A stretch of 64,000 nt of DNA from Aeromicrobium terrae (GCF_008039565.1 NZ_VDUX01000001.1:648183-712182), one strand, 5' to 3'. Shown: positions 26,069 to 34,689, counted from the first letter of the stretch. Made by a program: numbers and translations. The notes: generated by a model from the sequence alone, not told the origin.

Positions 26069-26947
26069 ATGAAACGCACACGACTCGCCGTCATCGCGGC
26101 AGCCGCAGCGCTCGTACTGGCGGCGTGCGGCAGCGCTGGGGAGGACGACAGCAACCCGGTCGACAACGACGTCGCGAAGGACGCCGCCAGCCAGTTCGAG
26201 GACGGCACCGCCATGAAGGCGCTCGCCGAGTCCGGCAAGGTCAAGATCGGCGTCAAGTTCGACCAGCCGGGCCTGGGCTTCAAGAAGGCCGGCGTCGACA
26301 TCCCGACCGGCTTCGACGTGGAGATCGGCAAGATCATCGCCGCGAAGCTCGGCATCAAGCCCTCCGACGTCGACTGGATCGAGACGATCTCCGACAACCG
26401 CGAACCGTTCCTGCAGAAGGGCACGGTCGACTTCGTGATCGCGTCGTACTCGATCACCGACGACCGCCGCAAGGTGGTCGGCCAGGCCGGGCCCTACTAC
26501 GTCACCGGCCAGCAGCTGCTGGTGAAGAAGGGCAGCAACATCAAGAGCGTCGACGACATCAAGGGCAAGGACGTCTGCTCGGTGACGGGCTCGACCTCGC
26601 TCGCGCAGGTCGAGGCCAAGGGTGCCAAGGTGAAGGGCTTCGAGACGTACTCGCAGTGCCGTGACCAGGTGCTCGACGGCAGCATCGACTCGATGACGAC
26701 CGACGGCTCGATCCTGCTCGGCTACGCCGCGGAGAACCCCGACGAGCTCGAGGTCGTGGGCGACCCGTTCTCCACGGAGAACTACGGCGTCGGCTACAGC
26801 AAGGACAAGCCGGAGCTGTGCCAGTTCATCGTCGACACCATCAAGGAGGCGGAGGACAACGGCGACTGGGCGAAGGCCTTCGAGGCCACGCTCGGCAAGT
26901 CCGGGGTCGAGACCCCGGAGCCGCCGAAGATGGATCCCTGCCCCTGA
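26069..26947 (+). CDS. gluB: glutamate-binding lipoprotein of the ABC importer
   Basis: 292 residues. The lipoprotein signal peptide has the lipobox LAAC, so the mature protein starts at Cys and is membrane-anchored. The rest is a family 3 solute-binding protein (VKIGVKFDQPGLGFK...GFDVEIGKIIAAKLG...VDFVIASYSITDDRRK). GAAGGGGA precedes the ATG at 26069. It lies 22 bases after gluA. A strong hairpin follows the gene, which likely raises its expression above that of the permeases. Confidence 0.93.
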   Translation: MKRTRLAVIAAAAALVLAACGSAGEDDSNPVDNDVAKDAASQFEDGTAMKALAESGKVKIGVKFDQPGLGFKKAGVDIPTGFDVEIGKIIAAKLGIKPSDVDWIETISDNREPFLQKGTVDFVIASYSITDDRRKVVGQAGPYYVTGQQLLVKKGSNIKSVDDIKGKDVCSVTGSTSLAQVEAKGAKVKGFETYSQCRDQVLDGSIDSMTTDGSILLGYAAENPDELEVVGDPFSTENYGVGYSKDKPELCQFIVDTIKEAEDNGDWAKAFEATLGKSGVETPEPPKMDPCP

Positions 26948-26956
26948 TCGACGGTT

Positions 26957-26985
26957 CGGCCGGGGCCCGCTGCGGGCCCCGGCCG
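26957..26985 (+). terminator. intercistronic hairpin gluB-gluC (attenuator or mRNA stabiliser)
   Basis: A nearly uninterrupted GC palindrome: 14-base arms 26957-26970 and 26972-26985 around a single T. It starts 9 bases after the gluB stop and ends 31 bases before gluC. There is no T-tract, so partial termination or 3'-end protection of gluAB mRNA is more likely than a full stop. Confidence 0.65.
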
Positions 26986-27016
26986 TCCCTCGGGCCGTGA
27001 AAGGAGGACCGCCCGC

Positions 27017-27661
27017 GTGGACGTGCTGATCGACAACGCCGACGTGCTGTTCCGCGCGTTCGGCGTCACCCTGAAGCTGCTGCTGGTCTCCGGCCTCCTG
27101 TCGCTGCTGTTCGGCACCGTCCTCGCGGCCATGCGGGTCGGGCCGGTCCGTGTCCTCAACGTCGCGGGCACCGTCTACGTCAACATCTTCCGCAACAACC
27201 CGCTGCTGATCCTGCTCCTGCTGCTGTTCTTCGGGCTGCCCAAGCTCGGCATCCACTTCAGCTACTTCAACCTCAACGTCCTCGCGCTCACGCTCTACAC
27301 GTCGCCGTTCATCTGCGAGGCGTTGCGGGCGGGCGTCAACTCGATCCCGATCGGCCAGGCGGAGGCGGCCCGGTCGATCGGCCTCGGCTTCACCCAGACG
27401 ATGCGGCACGTGGTGCTCCCCCAGGCGTTCCGGGCCGTGGTCCCGCCGGTCGCCAGCGTGCTGATCGCCCTGACCAAGAACACCTCCCTCGTCTCGATCT
27501 TCGGCCTCCTCGACCTCACCGCCCGCATGAAGGGTCTGCTGAACGACTACCCGTCGCAGCTGTGGTGGATCTTCATCGGCATCGCCCTGTTCTACGTCGT
27601 CATCGTCGAGCTCATCTCGCTCGGCGCCGCACTGCTCGAGCGACGCTGGAGGATCGCCTGA
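27017..27661 (+). CDS. gluC: glutamate ABC transporter permease
   Basis: 214 residues from GTG 27017, with AAGGAGG nine bases upstream. A His/Glu-type permease with about five helices and the EAA loop (EALRAGVNSIPIGQAEAARSIG...ALTKNTSL) that contacts the ATPase. It ends in TGATG, sharing a base with gluD. Confidence 0.92.
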   Translation: MDVLIDNADVLFRAFGVTLKLLLVSGLLSLLFGTVLAAMRVGPVRVLNVAGTVYVNIFRNNPLLILLLLLFFGLPKLGIHFSYFNLNVLALTLYTSPFICEALRAGVNSIPIGQAEAARSIGLGFTQTMRHVVLPQAFRAVVPPVASVLIALTKNTSLVSIFGLLDLTARMKGLLNDYPSQLWWIFIGIALFYVVIVELISLGAALLERRWRIA

Positions 27662-28530
27662 TGGCCGCCTCCGTCCTGTTCGACGCCCCCGGACCCAAGA
27701 CCCGGGCGCGCCACCGTCTCTACGGCGTCGTCTCCGCCATCGTGCTGGCGGCCATCCTCGGCGCGATCATCTGGAAGCTGTGGGAGAAGGACCAGTTCGC
27801 GTACCGCTACTGGGAGCCCTTCGTCACGCCGCGGATCATCAACGTGCTGCTCGAGGGTCTCTACAAGACCGTCGGCGCCGCGATCTTCGCGGTCATCGGT
27901 GCCGTCGCCTTCGGGATCGTCTTCGGAGTCGCCAAGCTCTCGGACCACCGACTCGTCCGCTGGCCGGCGTGGGTCGTCGTCGAGTTCTTCCGGGCTGTCC
28001 CGCTGCTGATGGTCATCATCGCGACCTGGTACTACCTGGACGCTCAGCCGGGAAACCCGGCCTTCGTCGCCCTGGTCGTCGGGCTCATCCTCTACAACGG
28101 CTCGGTCATCGCCGAGATCGTCCGCGCCGGCATCAACGCCGTGCCGTCGGGACAGGCGGAGGCGGCCTACGCGATCGGCATGCGCAAGAGCCAGGTCATG
28201 CGGATCATCCTGCTGCCTCAGGCGATCAAGATCATGATTCCGGCGATCATCAGCCAGGCGATCGTCGCCCTGAAGGACACCAGCCTCGGCTACGCGATCC
28301 TGGCCCCCGGGATCACGGTGGCGGGCAAGCTCGTCTACGGCGAGTTCCGCAACACCATCCAGACCGCGCTCGTCCTGGCGGCGTTCTACATCGTCCTCAA
28401 CCTGCTGCTTTCCGCGTTGGCGACGTGGGTGCAGCGCCGCTACGTCGGCGAGAAGCAGGTTGAGGTGGTTGGCGGGATCGTGCAGTCGCAGCCCGACGCG
28501 GGCGCCAGCGGTGCCGGTCTCCGAATCTGA
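27661..28530 (+). CDS. gluD: glutamate ABC transporter permease
   Basis: 289 residues from ATG 27661, overlapping the gluC stop by one base. An extended N-terminal region with one extra helix precedes the permease core. The EAA loop reads EIVRAGINAVPSGQAEAAYAIGMRKSQ. A hydrophilic tail of about 25 residues follows. It forms the heterodimeric channel with GluC. It is convergent with the thioesterase gene, with only three bases between the stops and no hairpin terminator visible there. Confidence 0.92.
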   Translation: MAASVLFDAPGPKTRARHRLYGVVSAIVLAAILGAIIWKLWEKDQFAYRYWEPFVTPRIINVLLEGLYKTVGAAIFAVIGAVAFGIVFGVAKLSDHRLVRWPAWVVVEFFRAVPLLMVIIATWYYLDAQPGNPAFVALVVGLILYNGSVIAEIVRAGINAVPSGQAEAAYAIGMRKSQVMRIILLPQAIKIMIPAIISQAIVALKDTSLGYAILAPGITVAGKLVYGEFRNTIQTALVLAAFYIVLNLLLSALATWVQRRYVGEKQVEVVGGIVQSQPDAGASGAGLRI

Positions 28531-28533
28531 GCG

Positions 28534-28992
28534 TCAGCGCTTCGGCGTCACCCAGAGGTGGATGGTGCCCTGGACGACCACCGTGCCGTCCTTGCGGGTC
28601 GCCTTGACCGTGACGGGCACGTCGGGCGCGCCGGCCCAGTCGGCCTCGGTGGTCTCGGCCGTGCAGACGAGGTCTGTGGTCGACTTCGCGAGGTACTCGA
28701 CCTCCATGCCCTTGGGCAGCCACCGGTGGTCCTTCGGGGTCGTCGCCTCGGCGAGCAGGCCCATGGCCGCCTCCAGCCCGTTGCAGACCGCGATCGCGTG
28801 CACGGTGCCGATGTGGTTCTGCACGCTGCGGCGCTTCGGGATGGCGATCTCCGCGTAGTGCGGACGCATCTCGCGCACGCGCAGGTGTATCGAGCCGAAG
28901 TACGGCGCCTTCTGACTGAACAAGATCGAGAAGAGGCGCTTGCCCTGCGGCAGCGCGGTCGTCTTCTGGTAGAGGTCGAGGGTCGACGGCAT
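28534..28992 (-). CDS. hotdog-fold DUF4442 protein, putative thioesterase
   Basis: 152 residues. The central NHIGTVHAIAVCNGLEAAMGLL helix and the flanking strands fit the hotdog fold of DUF4442/YiiD-type proteins, which resemble acyl-CoA thioesterases. The His/Asn/Glu residues of that helix are the likely active-site residues; no substrate can be assigned. TAGGCT six bases before the ATG suggests a leaderless mRNA. Confidence 0.75.
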   Translation of the reverse strand: MPSTLDLYQKTTALPQGKRLFSILFSQKAPYFGSIHLRVREMRPHYAEIAIPKRRSVQNHIGTVHAIAVCNGLEAAMGLLAEATTPKDHRWLPKGMEVEYLAKSTTDLVCTAETTEADWAGAPDVPVTVKATRKDGTVVVQGTIHLWVTPKR

Positions 28993-29037
28993 GGCCTCAG
29001 CCTACGACCGTGACACCATCGCTGTCAGCGTCCTGCG

Positions 29038-30123
29038 TCACACCTGAGCGGCGCGGATGCACAGCACGTCGGGCAGGTTCGTGCGGACCTCGGCCCACGT
29101 GCCGCCCTCGTCGTTGCTGACCCAGACGGCGCCGTGCCGCGTGCCGATGTAGAGGCCGACCGGGTCAGCGGTGTCGGAGCTGAAGCCGTCGCGCAGGACC
29201 GCGGTGTGCGCCTCGGCCGGGAGGCCCGGCCCGGTCTCCCGCCAGGTCTCCCCCGCGTCGTCGGACCGCCACACGGCCGGCTTGCCGGAAGGCGGGAACC
29301 GCTCGATGTCGGCGACGAGCGGGAAGACGTAGACGGTGCCCGGACGGTGCGGGTGGGCGACGATCGGGAACCCGAAGTCCGCCGGCAGGCCGTCGGCGAT
29401 CGAGTGCCACGACCGGCCGGCGTCGTCGCTGCGGAACACGCCGCCGTGGTTCTGGGCGTACAGCCGGTCCGGGTCACCGGCGTCGACGGCGACCTTGTGC
29501 ACGCACTGGCCGTACTCCGGCGTCTCGCCGGGGATGAACTCCGCGCCGATGCCTCGGTTGTACGGCGTCCAGGACGCGCCGCCGTCCTCGGTGCGGTAGA
29601 CGCCGCCGGTGGACATCGCGACCGTCACCACGTCCGCGTCGGTGGGGTGCGGCACGATCGTGTGGATGGCCTGGCCACCGCCGCCCGGCTGCCAGTGCGG
29701 GCGGTGCGGGTGGTCCCAGAGGCTGCGGATGATCTCGAACGTCTCACCGCCGTCGGTGGAGCGGAAGATCGCCGACGGCTCGGTGCCCGCGTAGACGACG
29801 CCGGGCTGGTCGGCGGGCGCCGGCCGCAGCTGCCACACGCGCTCGAGCGCGGCACCGGTGTCCTCCGGGAAGCGGATGGCGCCGCCCTTGGTCTCCTCCC
29901 ACGTCCGGCCGAGGTCGTCGGAGCGGAACACCTGCGGACCCCAGTGCGGGCTGGTGGCCCCCGCGAGCAGCCGCGCGGTTCCGGGCCGGGTGTCGAGCGC
30001 GACGGAGTAGATCTCCTGCATCGGGAACTGGGGCGCGTCCCAGGTCCAGCTGCCTCGGTCCTCGTCGGACCGACCGATGAACAGACCCTTGCGGGTGCCG
30101 ACCAGCAGGACTGTCTCGCTCAT
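29038..30123 (-). CDS. Asp-box (BNR/VPS10-like) beta-propeller protein
   Basis: 361 residues without a signal peptide. Six Asp-box motifs are visible: SDDLGRTW, STDGGETF, TEDGGASW, SDDAGRSW, SDDAGETW and SNDEGGTW. They mark blades of a beta-propeller as in sialidases and sortilin-like proteins. Sialidase catalytic Arg residues cannot be assigned, so an enzymatic role is doubtful. A GGAGGCGTC site precedes the ATG. It diverges from the PadR gene with a palindrome between, so PadR probably controls it. Confidence 0.75.
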   Translation of the reverse strand: MSETVLLVGTRKGLFIGRSDEDRGSWTWDAPQFPMQEIYSVALDTRPGTARLLAGATSPHWGPQVFRSDDLGRTWEETKGGAIRFPEDTGAALERVWQLRPAPADQPGVVYAGTEPSAIFRSTDGGETFEIIRSLWDHPHRPHWQPGGGGQAIHTIVPHPTDADVVTVAMSTGGVYRTEDGGASWTPYNRGIGAEFIPGETPEYGQCVHKVAVDAGDPDRLYAQNHGGVFRSDDAGRSWHSIADGLPADFGFPIVAHPHRPGTVYVFPLVADIERFPPSGKPAVWRSDDAGETWRETGPGLPAEAHTAVLRDGFSSDTADPVGLYIGTRHGAVWVSNDEGGTWAEVRTNLPDVLCIRAAQV

Positions 30124-30141
30124 GACGCCTCCGGTGCATAT

Positions 30142-30166
30142 TCCTAGTTGGAACAGTACGCTAGGA
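30142..30166. promoter_or_regulatory. candidate PadR operator in the Asp-box/padR intergenic region
   Basis: The inverted repeat TCCTAG (30142-30147) ... CTAGGA (30161-30166) overlaps the padR -10 TACGCT (30157-30162), which is six bases before the padR GTG. It also covers the likely promoter of the divergent Asp-box gene. PadR proteins typically autorepress at such palindromes. Confidence 0.55.
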
Positions 30167-30168
30167 GC

Positions 30169-30759
30169 GTGCCCCCCACGGTGTCAACGACGGCGTACGC
30201 GCTCCTCGGGCTCCTCATGCTGGACCCGGAGAGCTCCACCGTCGGGATGACCGGCTACGAGCTCAAGCAGCGCGCCGACCGCACGCTCCGGTTCTACTGG
30301 ACGTCGCCGGCGATGAGCCAGATCTACACCGAGCTGGACCGCCTCGACGAACACGGCCACGTCTCCTCCACCGAGGCGCAGGAGGGCAAGCGCACCACGC
30401 GTCGGTTCACGATCACGGCCACGGGACGCGCGGCGCTGAACGACTGGCTGCTGGAGTCCACCGACGAGCTCCCGGTGCTCAAGCACCCGATCGCCATGCG
30501 CCTGATGCTCGGCAGCCTGATGGGGCCGGAGGCGGTCGAGGCGATGCTGACGACGTACGTCGACCGGCTCGCCGAGCGCCGCGCGGAGCTCCAGGAGGTG
30601 CGAGACCGGCTCGGCGACATCGAGCAGTTCCGCTTCCCCGCACGCGTGGCCGAGTGGGGCCTGTCGTTCTACGACAACGAGGCCGACATCGTGGCCCGCT
30701 TGCGCAAAGACATCAGCGGATCGCCGGACGCGGGACCCCCGCGAACACGGAGAGCGTGA
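30169..30759 (+). CDS. PadR-family transcriptional regulator
   Basis: 196 residues from GTG 30169, which has a -10 six bases upstream and AGGAGC directly before it. The N-terminal winged helix contains YALLGLL, GYELKQR, SQIYTELDRLDEHGHV and RRFTITATGRAAL. The C-terminal helical dimerisation domain (Vir-type) runs from about 100. Ligand unknown. Its last 47 bases overlap the convergent HxlR gene, so the two 3' ends are mutually antisense. Confidence 0.88.
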   Translation: MPPTVSTTAYALLGLLMLDPESSTVGMTGYELKQRADRTLRFYWTSPAMSQIYTELDRLDEHGHVSSTEAQEGKRTTRRFTITATGRAALNDWLLESTDELPVLKHPIAMRLMLGSLMGPEAVEAMLTTYVDRLAERRAELQEVRDRLGDIEQFRFPARVAEWGLSFYDNEADIVARLRKDISGSPDAGPPRTRRA

Positions 30760-31396
30760 ACCACTCCGGCACCGCGCGACGCAGCGGCGCCGGACCGTCG
30801 ACCTGGAGCGAGCCGGACTTCACCGCCGCTCCCCACTCCAGGTCTCCTCGCCAGACCGACGTCAGGGTGTGCAGTGAGGAGGAGATGCTGACGTTGACGT
30901 CGAACCCGGGGTCGACGTCGCACACGTCGGTCTCGTCCGCCGTGATCACCAGCCACCAGTCGCGCTGACCGCGCGGCGCGTCCGGGAACTGGAGCTGGAC
31001 GACCGTGCGGCCCTCCGGGATCGCGGCCACGTCGACGCTGCGGTGCATGTCCCACACCAGCAGCTTGGGATCGAGGTCGACGTCCCCGAGCTCGCCGATC
31101 CATCGCGTGCCCCACGCACCGACGGCCTCGACCACGGGTCGCAGCTCCTCGCCGGCCTCGGTCAGGCGGTAGCGGACGTCGCCGCCGTCGGCGGTGCGCT
31201 CGACGATGCCCGCCCGCTCCAGCTGCTGCAGACGCCGTGACAGCAGCGTCGGTGACATGCGCGGCAGCCCGCGGCGCAGGTCGTTGAAGCGCTCGGAACC
31301 CATGACCAGCTCGCGGACCACGAGCATGGTCCACCGCTCGTCGAGCAGCTCCATGGCCTTCGAGACCGGGCAGAACTGGTGATACGGGGCACCCAT
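30713..31396 (-). CDS. HxlR-family regulator with C-terminal SCP2-like domain
   Basis: 227 residues from ATG 31396. The HxlR helix-turn-helix occupies about 1-100: CPVSKAMELLDERWTMLVVREL, SPTLLSRRLQQLERAGIVER and RYRLTEAGEELRPV. The single Cys9 is at the position used for redox or electrophile sensing in some HxlR proteins. Residues about 115-227 resemble an SCP2 sterol-carrier domain (SISSSLHTLTSVWRGDLEWGAAVKSGSLQVDG), which may bind a lipophilic effector. It diverges from a methyltransferase gene, the likely target. Confidence 0.82.
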   Translation of the reverse strand: MGAPYHQFCPVSKAMELLDERWTMLVVRELVMGSERFNDLRRGLPRMSPTLLSRRLQQLERAGIVERTADGGDVRYRLTEAGEELRPVVEAVGAWGTRWIGELGDVDLDPKLLVWDMHRSVDVAAIPEGRTVVQLQFPDAPRGQRDWWLVITADETDVCDVDPGFDVNVSISSSLHTLTSVWRGDLEWGAAVKSGSLQVDGPAPLRRAVPEWFTLSVFAGVPRPAIR

Positions 31397-31415
31397 GCTC
31401 GGGAGCGTACGCCGC

Positions 31416-31432
31416 AGTACAGATCGTGTACT
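31416..31432. promoter_or_regulatory. candidate HxlR operator
   Basis: A perfect palindrome AGTACA-N5-TGTACT lies 20 bases before the HxlR gene and 58 bases before the divergent methyltransferase gene. HxlR proteins characteristically bind GTAC-containing dyads of this size. Confidence 0.6.
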
Positions 31433-31489
31433 AGGAACGCGATTCCAGGCTTCGTACGGTCGAGTCCTCACCCCCAAGGAGGACATCCC

Positions 31490-32320
31490 ATGACTGATCA
31501 AGCCACCCTCACCGACGAGGACAGGGCGCTGAAGGCCAAGCACAAGACCATGTGGGCTCTCGGCGACTACCCCGCGGTGGCTGCCGAGATCATCCCGGAT
31601 CTCGGACCCGTGCTGGTGGAGGCCTGCGGCATCACCGCGGGCGACACCGTGATCGACGTCGCCGCCGGATCCGGCAACGCCGCGATCCCCGCAGCACTGG
31701 CCGGTGCCGACGTCATCGCGAGCGATCTCGTGCCCGACCTGCTCGACGCCGGTCGCGCCGTGGCCGCCCAGCGAGGCGCGACCCTGCGCTGGGAGGAGGC
31801 CGACGCCGAGGCCCTGCCGTTCGGCGACGGCCAGGCCGACCACGTGATCTCCTGCGTCGGCGTGATGTTCGCGCCGCACCACCAGCCGGCCGCCGACGAG
31901 CTCGTGCGGATCTGTCGCCCCGGCGGCACCATCGGGCTCATCGCCTGGACGCCGGACGGCTTCATCGGCGAGCTGTTCGCGACCATGAAGCCGTTCGCGC
32001 CGCCGCCGCCTGCCGGCGTCCAGCCGCCCCCGCTGTGGGGCAGCGAGGACCACGTGCGGGAGCTGCTCGGCGACCGGGTCACGAACGTCCGCGCCGAGCG
32101 ACGCACCGTCGCCGTGCCCGGCTTCACCGAGCGGGGCGACTTCCGTCGCTACTTCTCGGCGCGCTACGGCCCGACGATCGCGGTGTACAGCTCGCTGGCG
32201 GACGACCCGGAACGCACAGCGGCGCTCGACGAGGCGCTCGACGACCTGGCCGCGCGCCACGGCGAAGGCAGCCGCACGATGCAGTGGGAGTACCTACTGC
32301 TGACCGCCACGCGGGTCTGA
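31490..32320 (+). CDS. class I SAM-dependent methyltransferase
   Basis: 276 residues from ATG 31490, with AAGGAGGAC upstream. SAM-binding motif I is VIDVAAGSGNAAI, with the acidic residue at the end of strand 2 (ASDLVPDLLDAG) and the UbiE/COQ5-like ADAEALPFGDGQADHVISCVGVMF and RICRPGGTIGLIAWTP. Substrate unknown. Genes of this type near HxlR regulators are often induced by a small toxic molecule. The stop lies 20 bases before the convergent recX stop. Confidence 0.82.
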   Translation: MTDQATLTDEDRALKAKHKTMWALGDYPAVAAEIIPDLGPVLVEACGITAGDTVIDVAAGSGNAAIPAALAGADVIASDLVPDLLDAGRAVAAQRGATLRWEEADAEALPFGDGQADHVISCVGVMFAPHHQPAADELVRICRPGGTIGLIAWTPDGFIGELFATMKPFAPPPPAGVQPPPLWGSEDHVRELLGDRVTNVRAERRTVAVPGFTERGDFRRYFSARYGPTIAVYSSLADDPERTAALDEALDDLAARHGEGSRTMQWEYLLLTATRV

Positions 32321-32340
32321 CGACGAACGTCCGGGTCGGG

Positions 32341-32844
32341 CTAGGCAGAATCGAGCGGGGGTGCCTCGAACGCCTCCAGCTCGACCCGGACCACGTCGAA
32401 CGCGACCTGCGGGGCATAGCCCTTGCGCGCGAGCATGGCCGTCAGTCGGCGGATCTGCGTGGAGGAGTCCAGCCCCTGCATGGAGCGCAGCTTCTTCTGC
32501 ACCAGCCGGTGGGCGTTCTGCCGCTCGACCTCGGGGTCGAGCTCGGACAGCACTTCGCGCGACGTCTCGTCGTCGACGCCCTTGCGCCGCAGCTCCATGG
32601 CCAGGACCTTCGAGGCGACGCCACGGCTGCGCTGACGGGACTGCACCCATGAGCGGGCGAAGTCCTCGTCGTCGATGAGGCCGACCTCCTCGAAGCGGTC
32701 GAGCACCTCACCGGCGACGTCGTCGGGGACGTTCTTCTTGGCCAGCGACTCCGCCAGCTCGGCCCTGCTGCGGGGCTGATCGGTCAGCCGCCGCAGCAGG
32801 ATCGTGCGGGCGAACGAGGCCGGGTCGGACTCGGCGTCGCTCAT
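32341..32844 (-). CDS. recX: recombination regulator RecX
   Basis: 167 residues. Three-helix repeats rich in charged residues, including the typical SRAELAESLAKKNVPDDVAGEVLDRFEEVGLIDD. RecX binds along RecA filaments and limits their activity. The ATG is two bases after the recA stop, with its ribosome site inside the recA end, so it is co-transcribed and SOS-regulated. Confidence 0.95.
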   Translation of the reverse strand: MSDAESDPASFARTILLRRLTDQPRSRAELAESLAKKNVPDDVAGEVLDRFEEVGLIDDEDFARSWVQSRQRSRGVASKVLAMELRRKGVDDETSREVLSELDPEVERQNAHRLVQKKLRSMQGLDSSTQIRRLTAMLARKGYAPQVAFDVVRVELEAFEAPPLDSA

Positions 32845-32846
32845 GC

Positions 32847-33998
32847 TCAGAACTCGATGTCGCCCGGAGCGGCCATCGCGGGCTCGGCGTCGGCCGACGC
32901 GGCCTCGATGACGTCGATGACGTCGGAGTCGGCCGGCTCGTCGACCCGCGCCCCGACCCCCAGGTGCTCCTTGATGCGCTTCTCGAGCTCGTCGGCGAGG
33001 TCCGGGTTGTCCTTGAGGAACTGGCGGGCGTTCTCCTTGCCCTGCCCGAGCTGGTCGCCCTCGTACGTGTACCAGGCGCCGGCCTTGCGGACCATGCCCG
33101 CCTCGACGCCGACGTCGATGAGACTGCCCTCGCGGCTGATGCCTTGGCCGTACATGATGTCGAACTCGGCCTGCTTGAACGGCGGGGCCAGCTTGTTCTT
33201 GACCACCTTGATGCGCGTGCGGTTGCCGACCATGTCGGTGCCGTCCTTGAGCGTCTCGATGCGGCGGACGTCGAGCCGGACCGAGGCGTAGAACTTCAGC
33301 GCCTTGCCGCCCGTGGTGGTCTCCGGCGACCCGAACATCACGCCGATCTTCTCGCGCAGCTGGTTGATGAAGATGGCCGTGGTGCCGGAGCCGTTGATGG
33401 CGCCGGTCATCTTGCGCAGCGCCTGGCTCATGAGCCGGGCCTGGAGGCCGACGTGGCTGTCGCCCATCTCGCCGTCGATCTCGGCGCGGGGCACGAGAGC
33501 GGCCACGGAGTCGATGACGATGATGTCGAGCGCGCCGGAGCGGATGAGCATGTCGGCGATCTCGAGCGCCTGCTCACCGCTGTCGGGCTGGGAGATCAGC
33601 AGGGCGTCGGTGTCGACGCCGAGCTTGCGGGCGTACTCCGGGTCGAGCGCGTGCTCGGCGTCGATGAACGCCGCCACTCCCCCGGCCTTCTGCGCGTTGG
33701 CGACCGCGTGCAGGGCCACCGTGGTCTTGCCCGAGGACTCCGGGCCGTAGATCTCGACGACGCGGCCACGGGGCAGGCCCCCGATGCCGAGCGCGACGTC
33801 GAGCGCGGTGGCGCCGGTGGGGATGACGTCGATGGGCGCACGGCTGCGCTCACCGAGGCGCATGACGGCACCCTTGCCGTGGGCGCGGTGGACCTGGGCG
33901 ATCGCGTTGTCGAGCGCCTTGGCCTTGTCGCTGTCGTTGGTCTCGCGACCGTTGCTGTCGCGGGTGGGGACCTCGCGCTGAGGACTCTTGGGAGGCAT
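32847..33998 (-). CDS. recA: recombinase RecA
   Basis: 383 residues; no intein. Walker [10 protein letters not shown], Walker B region [12 protein letters not shown], and the DNA-binding loop areas ([40 protein letters not shown]) are intact. An N-terminal polar extension of about 25 residues precedes the conserved [23 protein letters not shown], and the C-terminal tail is acidic. It catalyses strand exchange and triggers LexA autocleavage. A near-perfect LexA box lies about 130 bases upstream. Confidence 0.98.
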   Translation of the reverse strand: MPPKSPQREVPTRDSNGRETNDSDKAKALDNAIAQVHRAHGKGAVMRLGERSRAPIDVIPTGATALDVALGIGGLPRGRVVEIYGPESSGKTTVALHAVANAQKAGGVAAFIDAEHALDPEYARKLGVDTDALLISQPDSGEQALEIADMLIRSGALDIIVIDSVAALVPRAEIDGEMGDSHVGLQARLMSQALRKMTGAINGSGTTAIFINQLREKIGVMFGSPETTTGGKALKFYASVRLDVRRIETLKDGTDMVGNRTRIKVVKNKLAPPFKQAEFDIMYGQGISREGSLIDVGVEAGMVRKAGAWYTYEGDQLGQGKENARQFLKDNPDLADELEKRIKEHLGVGARVDEPADSDVIDVIEAASADAEPAMAAPGDIEF

Positions 33999-34128
33999 CT
34001 GAGGGATCCGTTCTCTCGGTGGGCGGCCGGTTGTCTTCGACGCTACGAGGACCCTCAGACATTCATGGACCTCTTCGATCCGCCTGTGGACGACGTCCTC
34101 GCACCGTCAACCTGTGAACGAACCTAGT

Positions 34129-34144
34129 ACGAACATCTGTTCGA
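34129..34144 (-). promoter_or_regulatory. LexA (SOS) box of the recA-recX operon
   Basis: ACGAACATCTGTTCGA matches TCGAAC-N4-GTTCGA with one mismatch. On the minus strand it is followed at once by TACTAGGTT, which offers -10 hexamers. The recA 5' leader would then be about 110-120 bases long, unlike the leaderless lexA. Confidence 0.85.
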
Positions 34145-34168
34145 TCAGGTGCGACACGCCGAGGTGGA

Positions 34169-34689
34169 TCAGCCCAGTTCGACGAGCGCTGCGAGCACGT
34201 CCGGATCGAGGTCGCGGTCGGCATGGACCAGCCGTTCCGGACCGTCGGTGGACGGTCCGCGCCAGGCCAGCCGCAGCCCCGCGCGCTCGGCGACGCGTCC
34301 CGACGCCGGATTGTTGGCCAGGGACCGGGTGATGACGGGCAGGTCGGGCCGCAGCTCACGCGCCAGGGTGATGGCCTCCAGCGACACGTCGGTGGCCAAT
34401 CCTCTCCCCCACGCCGACGGGGTGAACCGGTACCCGAGGTTCCACCAACGCTCGCGGGGGACCACGCCGGCGAGGCCCAGCAGCGCACCCGACGCGTCGC
34501 GCACCACCCACTGGCTGAGGCCGACCTCCTGCCACTCGCGGACGAACCGGTCGATCAGCGCGACCGTCTGCGCCACCTCGGTGAACCGGCCCGACGGAAA
34601 GTGGCGCCAGGTGCGGGATCGGAGAACAGTGCGTGGACGTCGTCGACGTCGGCCGACGTGACCGGGAGGAGGTCGACGCCGGGGATCAA
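34169..34689 (-). pseudogene. GNAT acetyltransferase gene broken by a one-base frameshift
   Basis: Two frames together give one RimJ/RimL-type GNAT protein. From TTG 34689 (overlapping the DUF3046 stop as TTGA) one frame reads DLLPVTSADVDDVHALFSDP, the standard N-terminus. The protein then continues in another frame as TWRHFPSGRFTEV...NLGYRFTPSAWGRGLATDVS to 34169. The switch lies at the run GGG 34615-34617; a fourth G would restore DP-R-TWRHF. The remaining intact piece (135 residues from GTG 34576) lacks the first strand and helix. It is either a recent deletion or a base-call error. Confidence 0.75.

Noticed and set aside
34169..34576. Treating the 135-residue acetyltransferase piece as a complete gene
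   Set aside because: It lacks the first strand and helix of the fold, while these are encoded just upstream in another frame.
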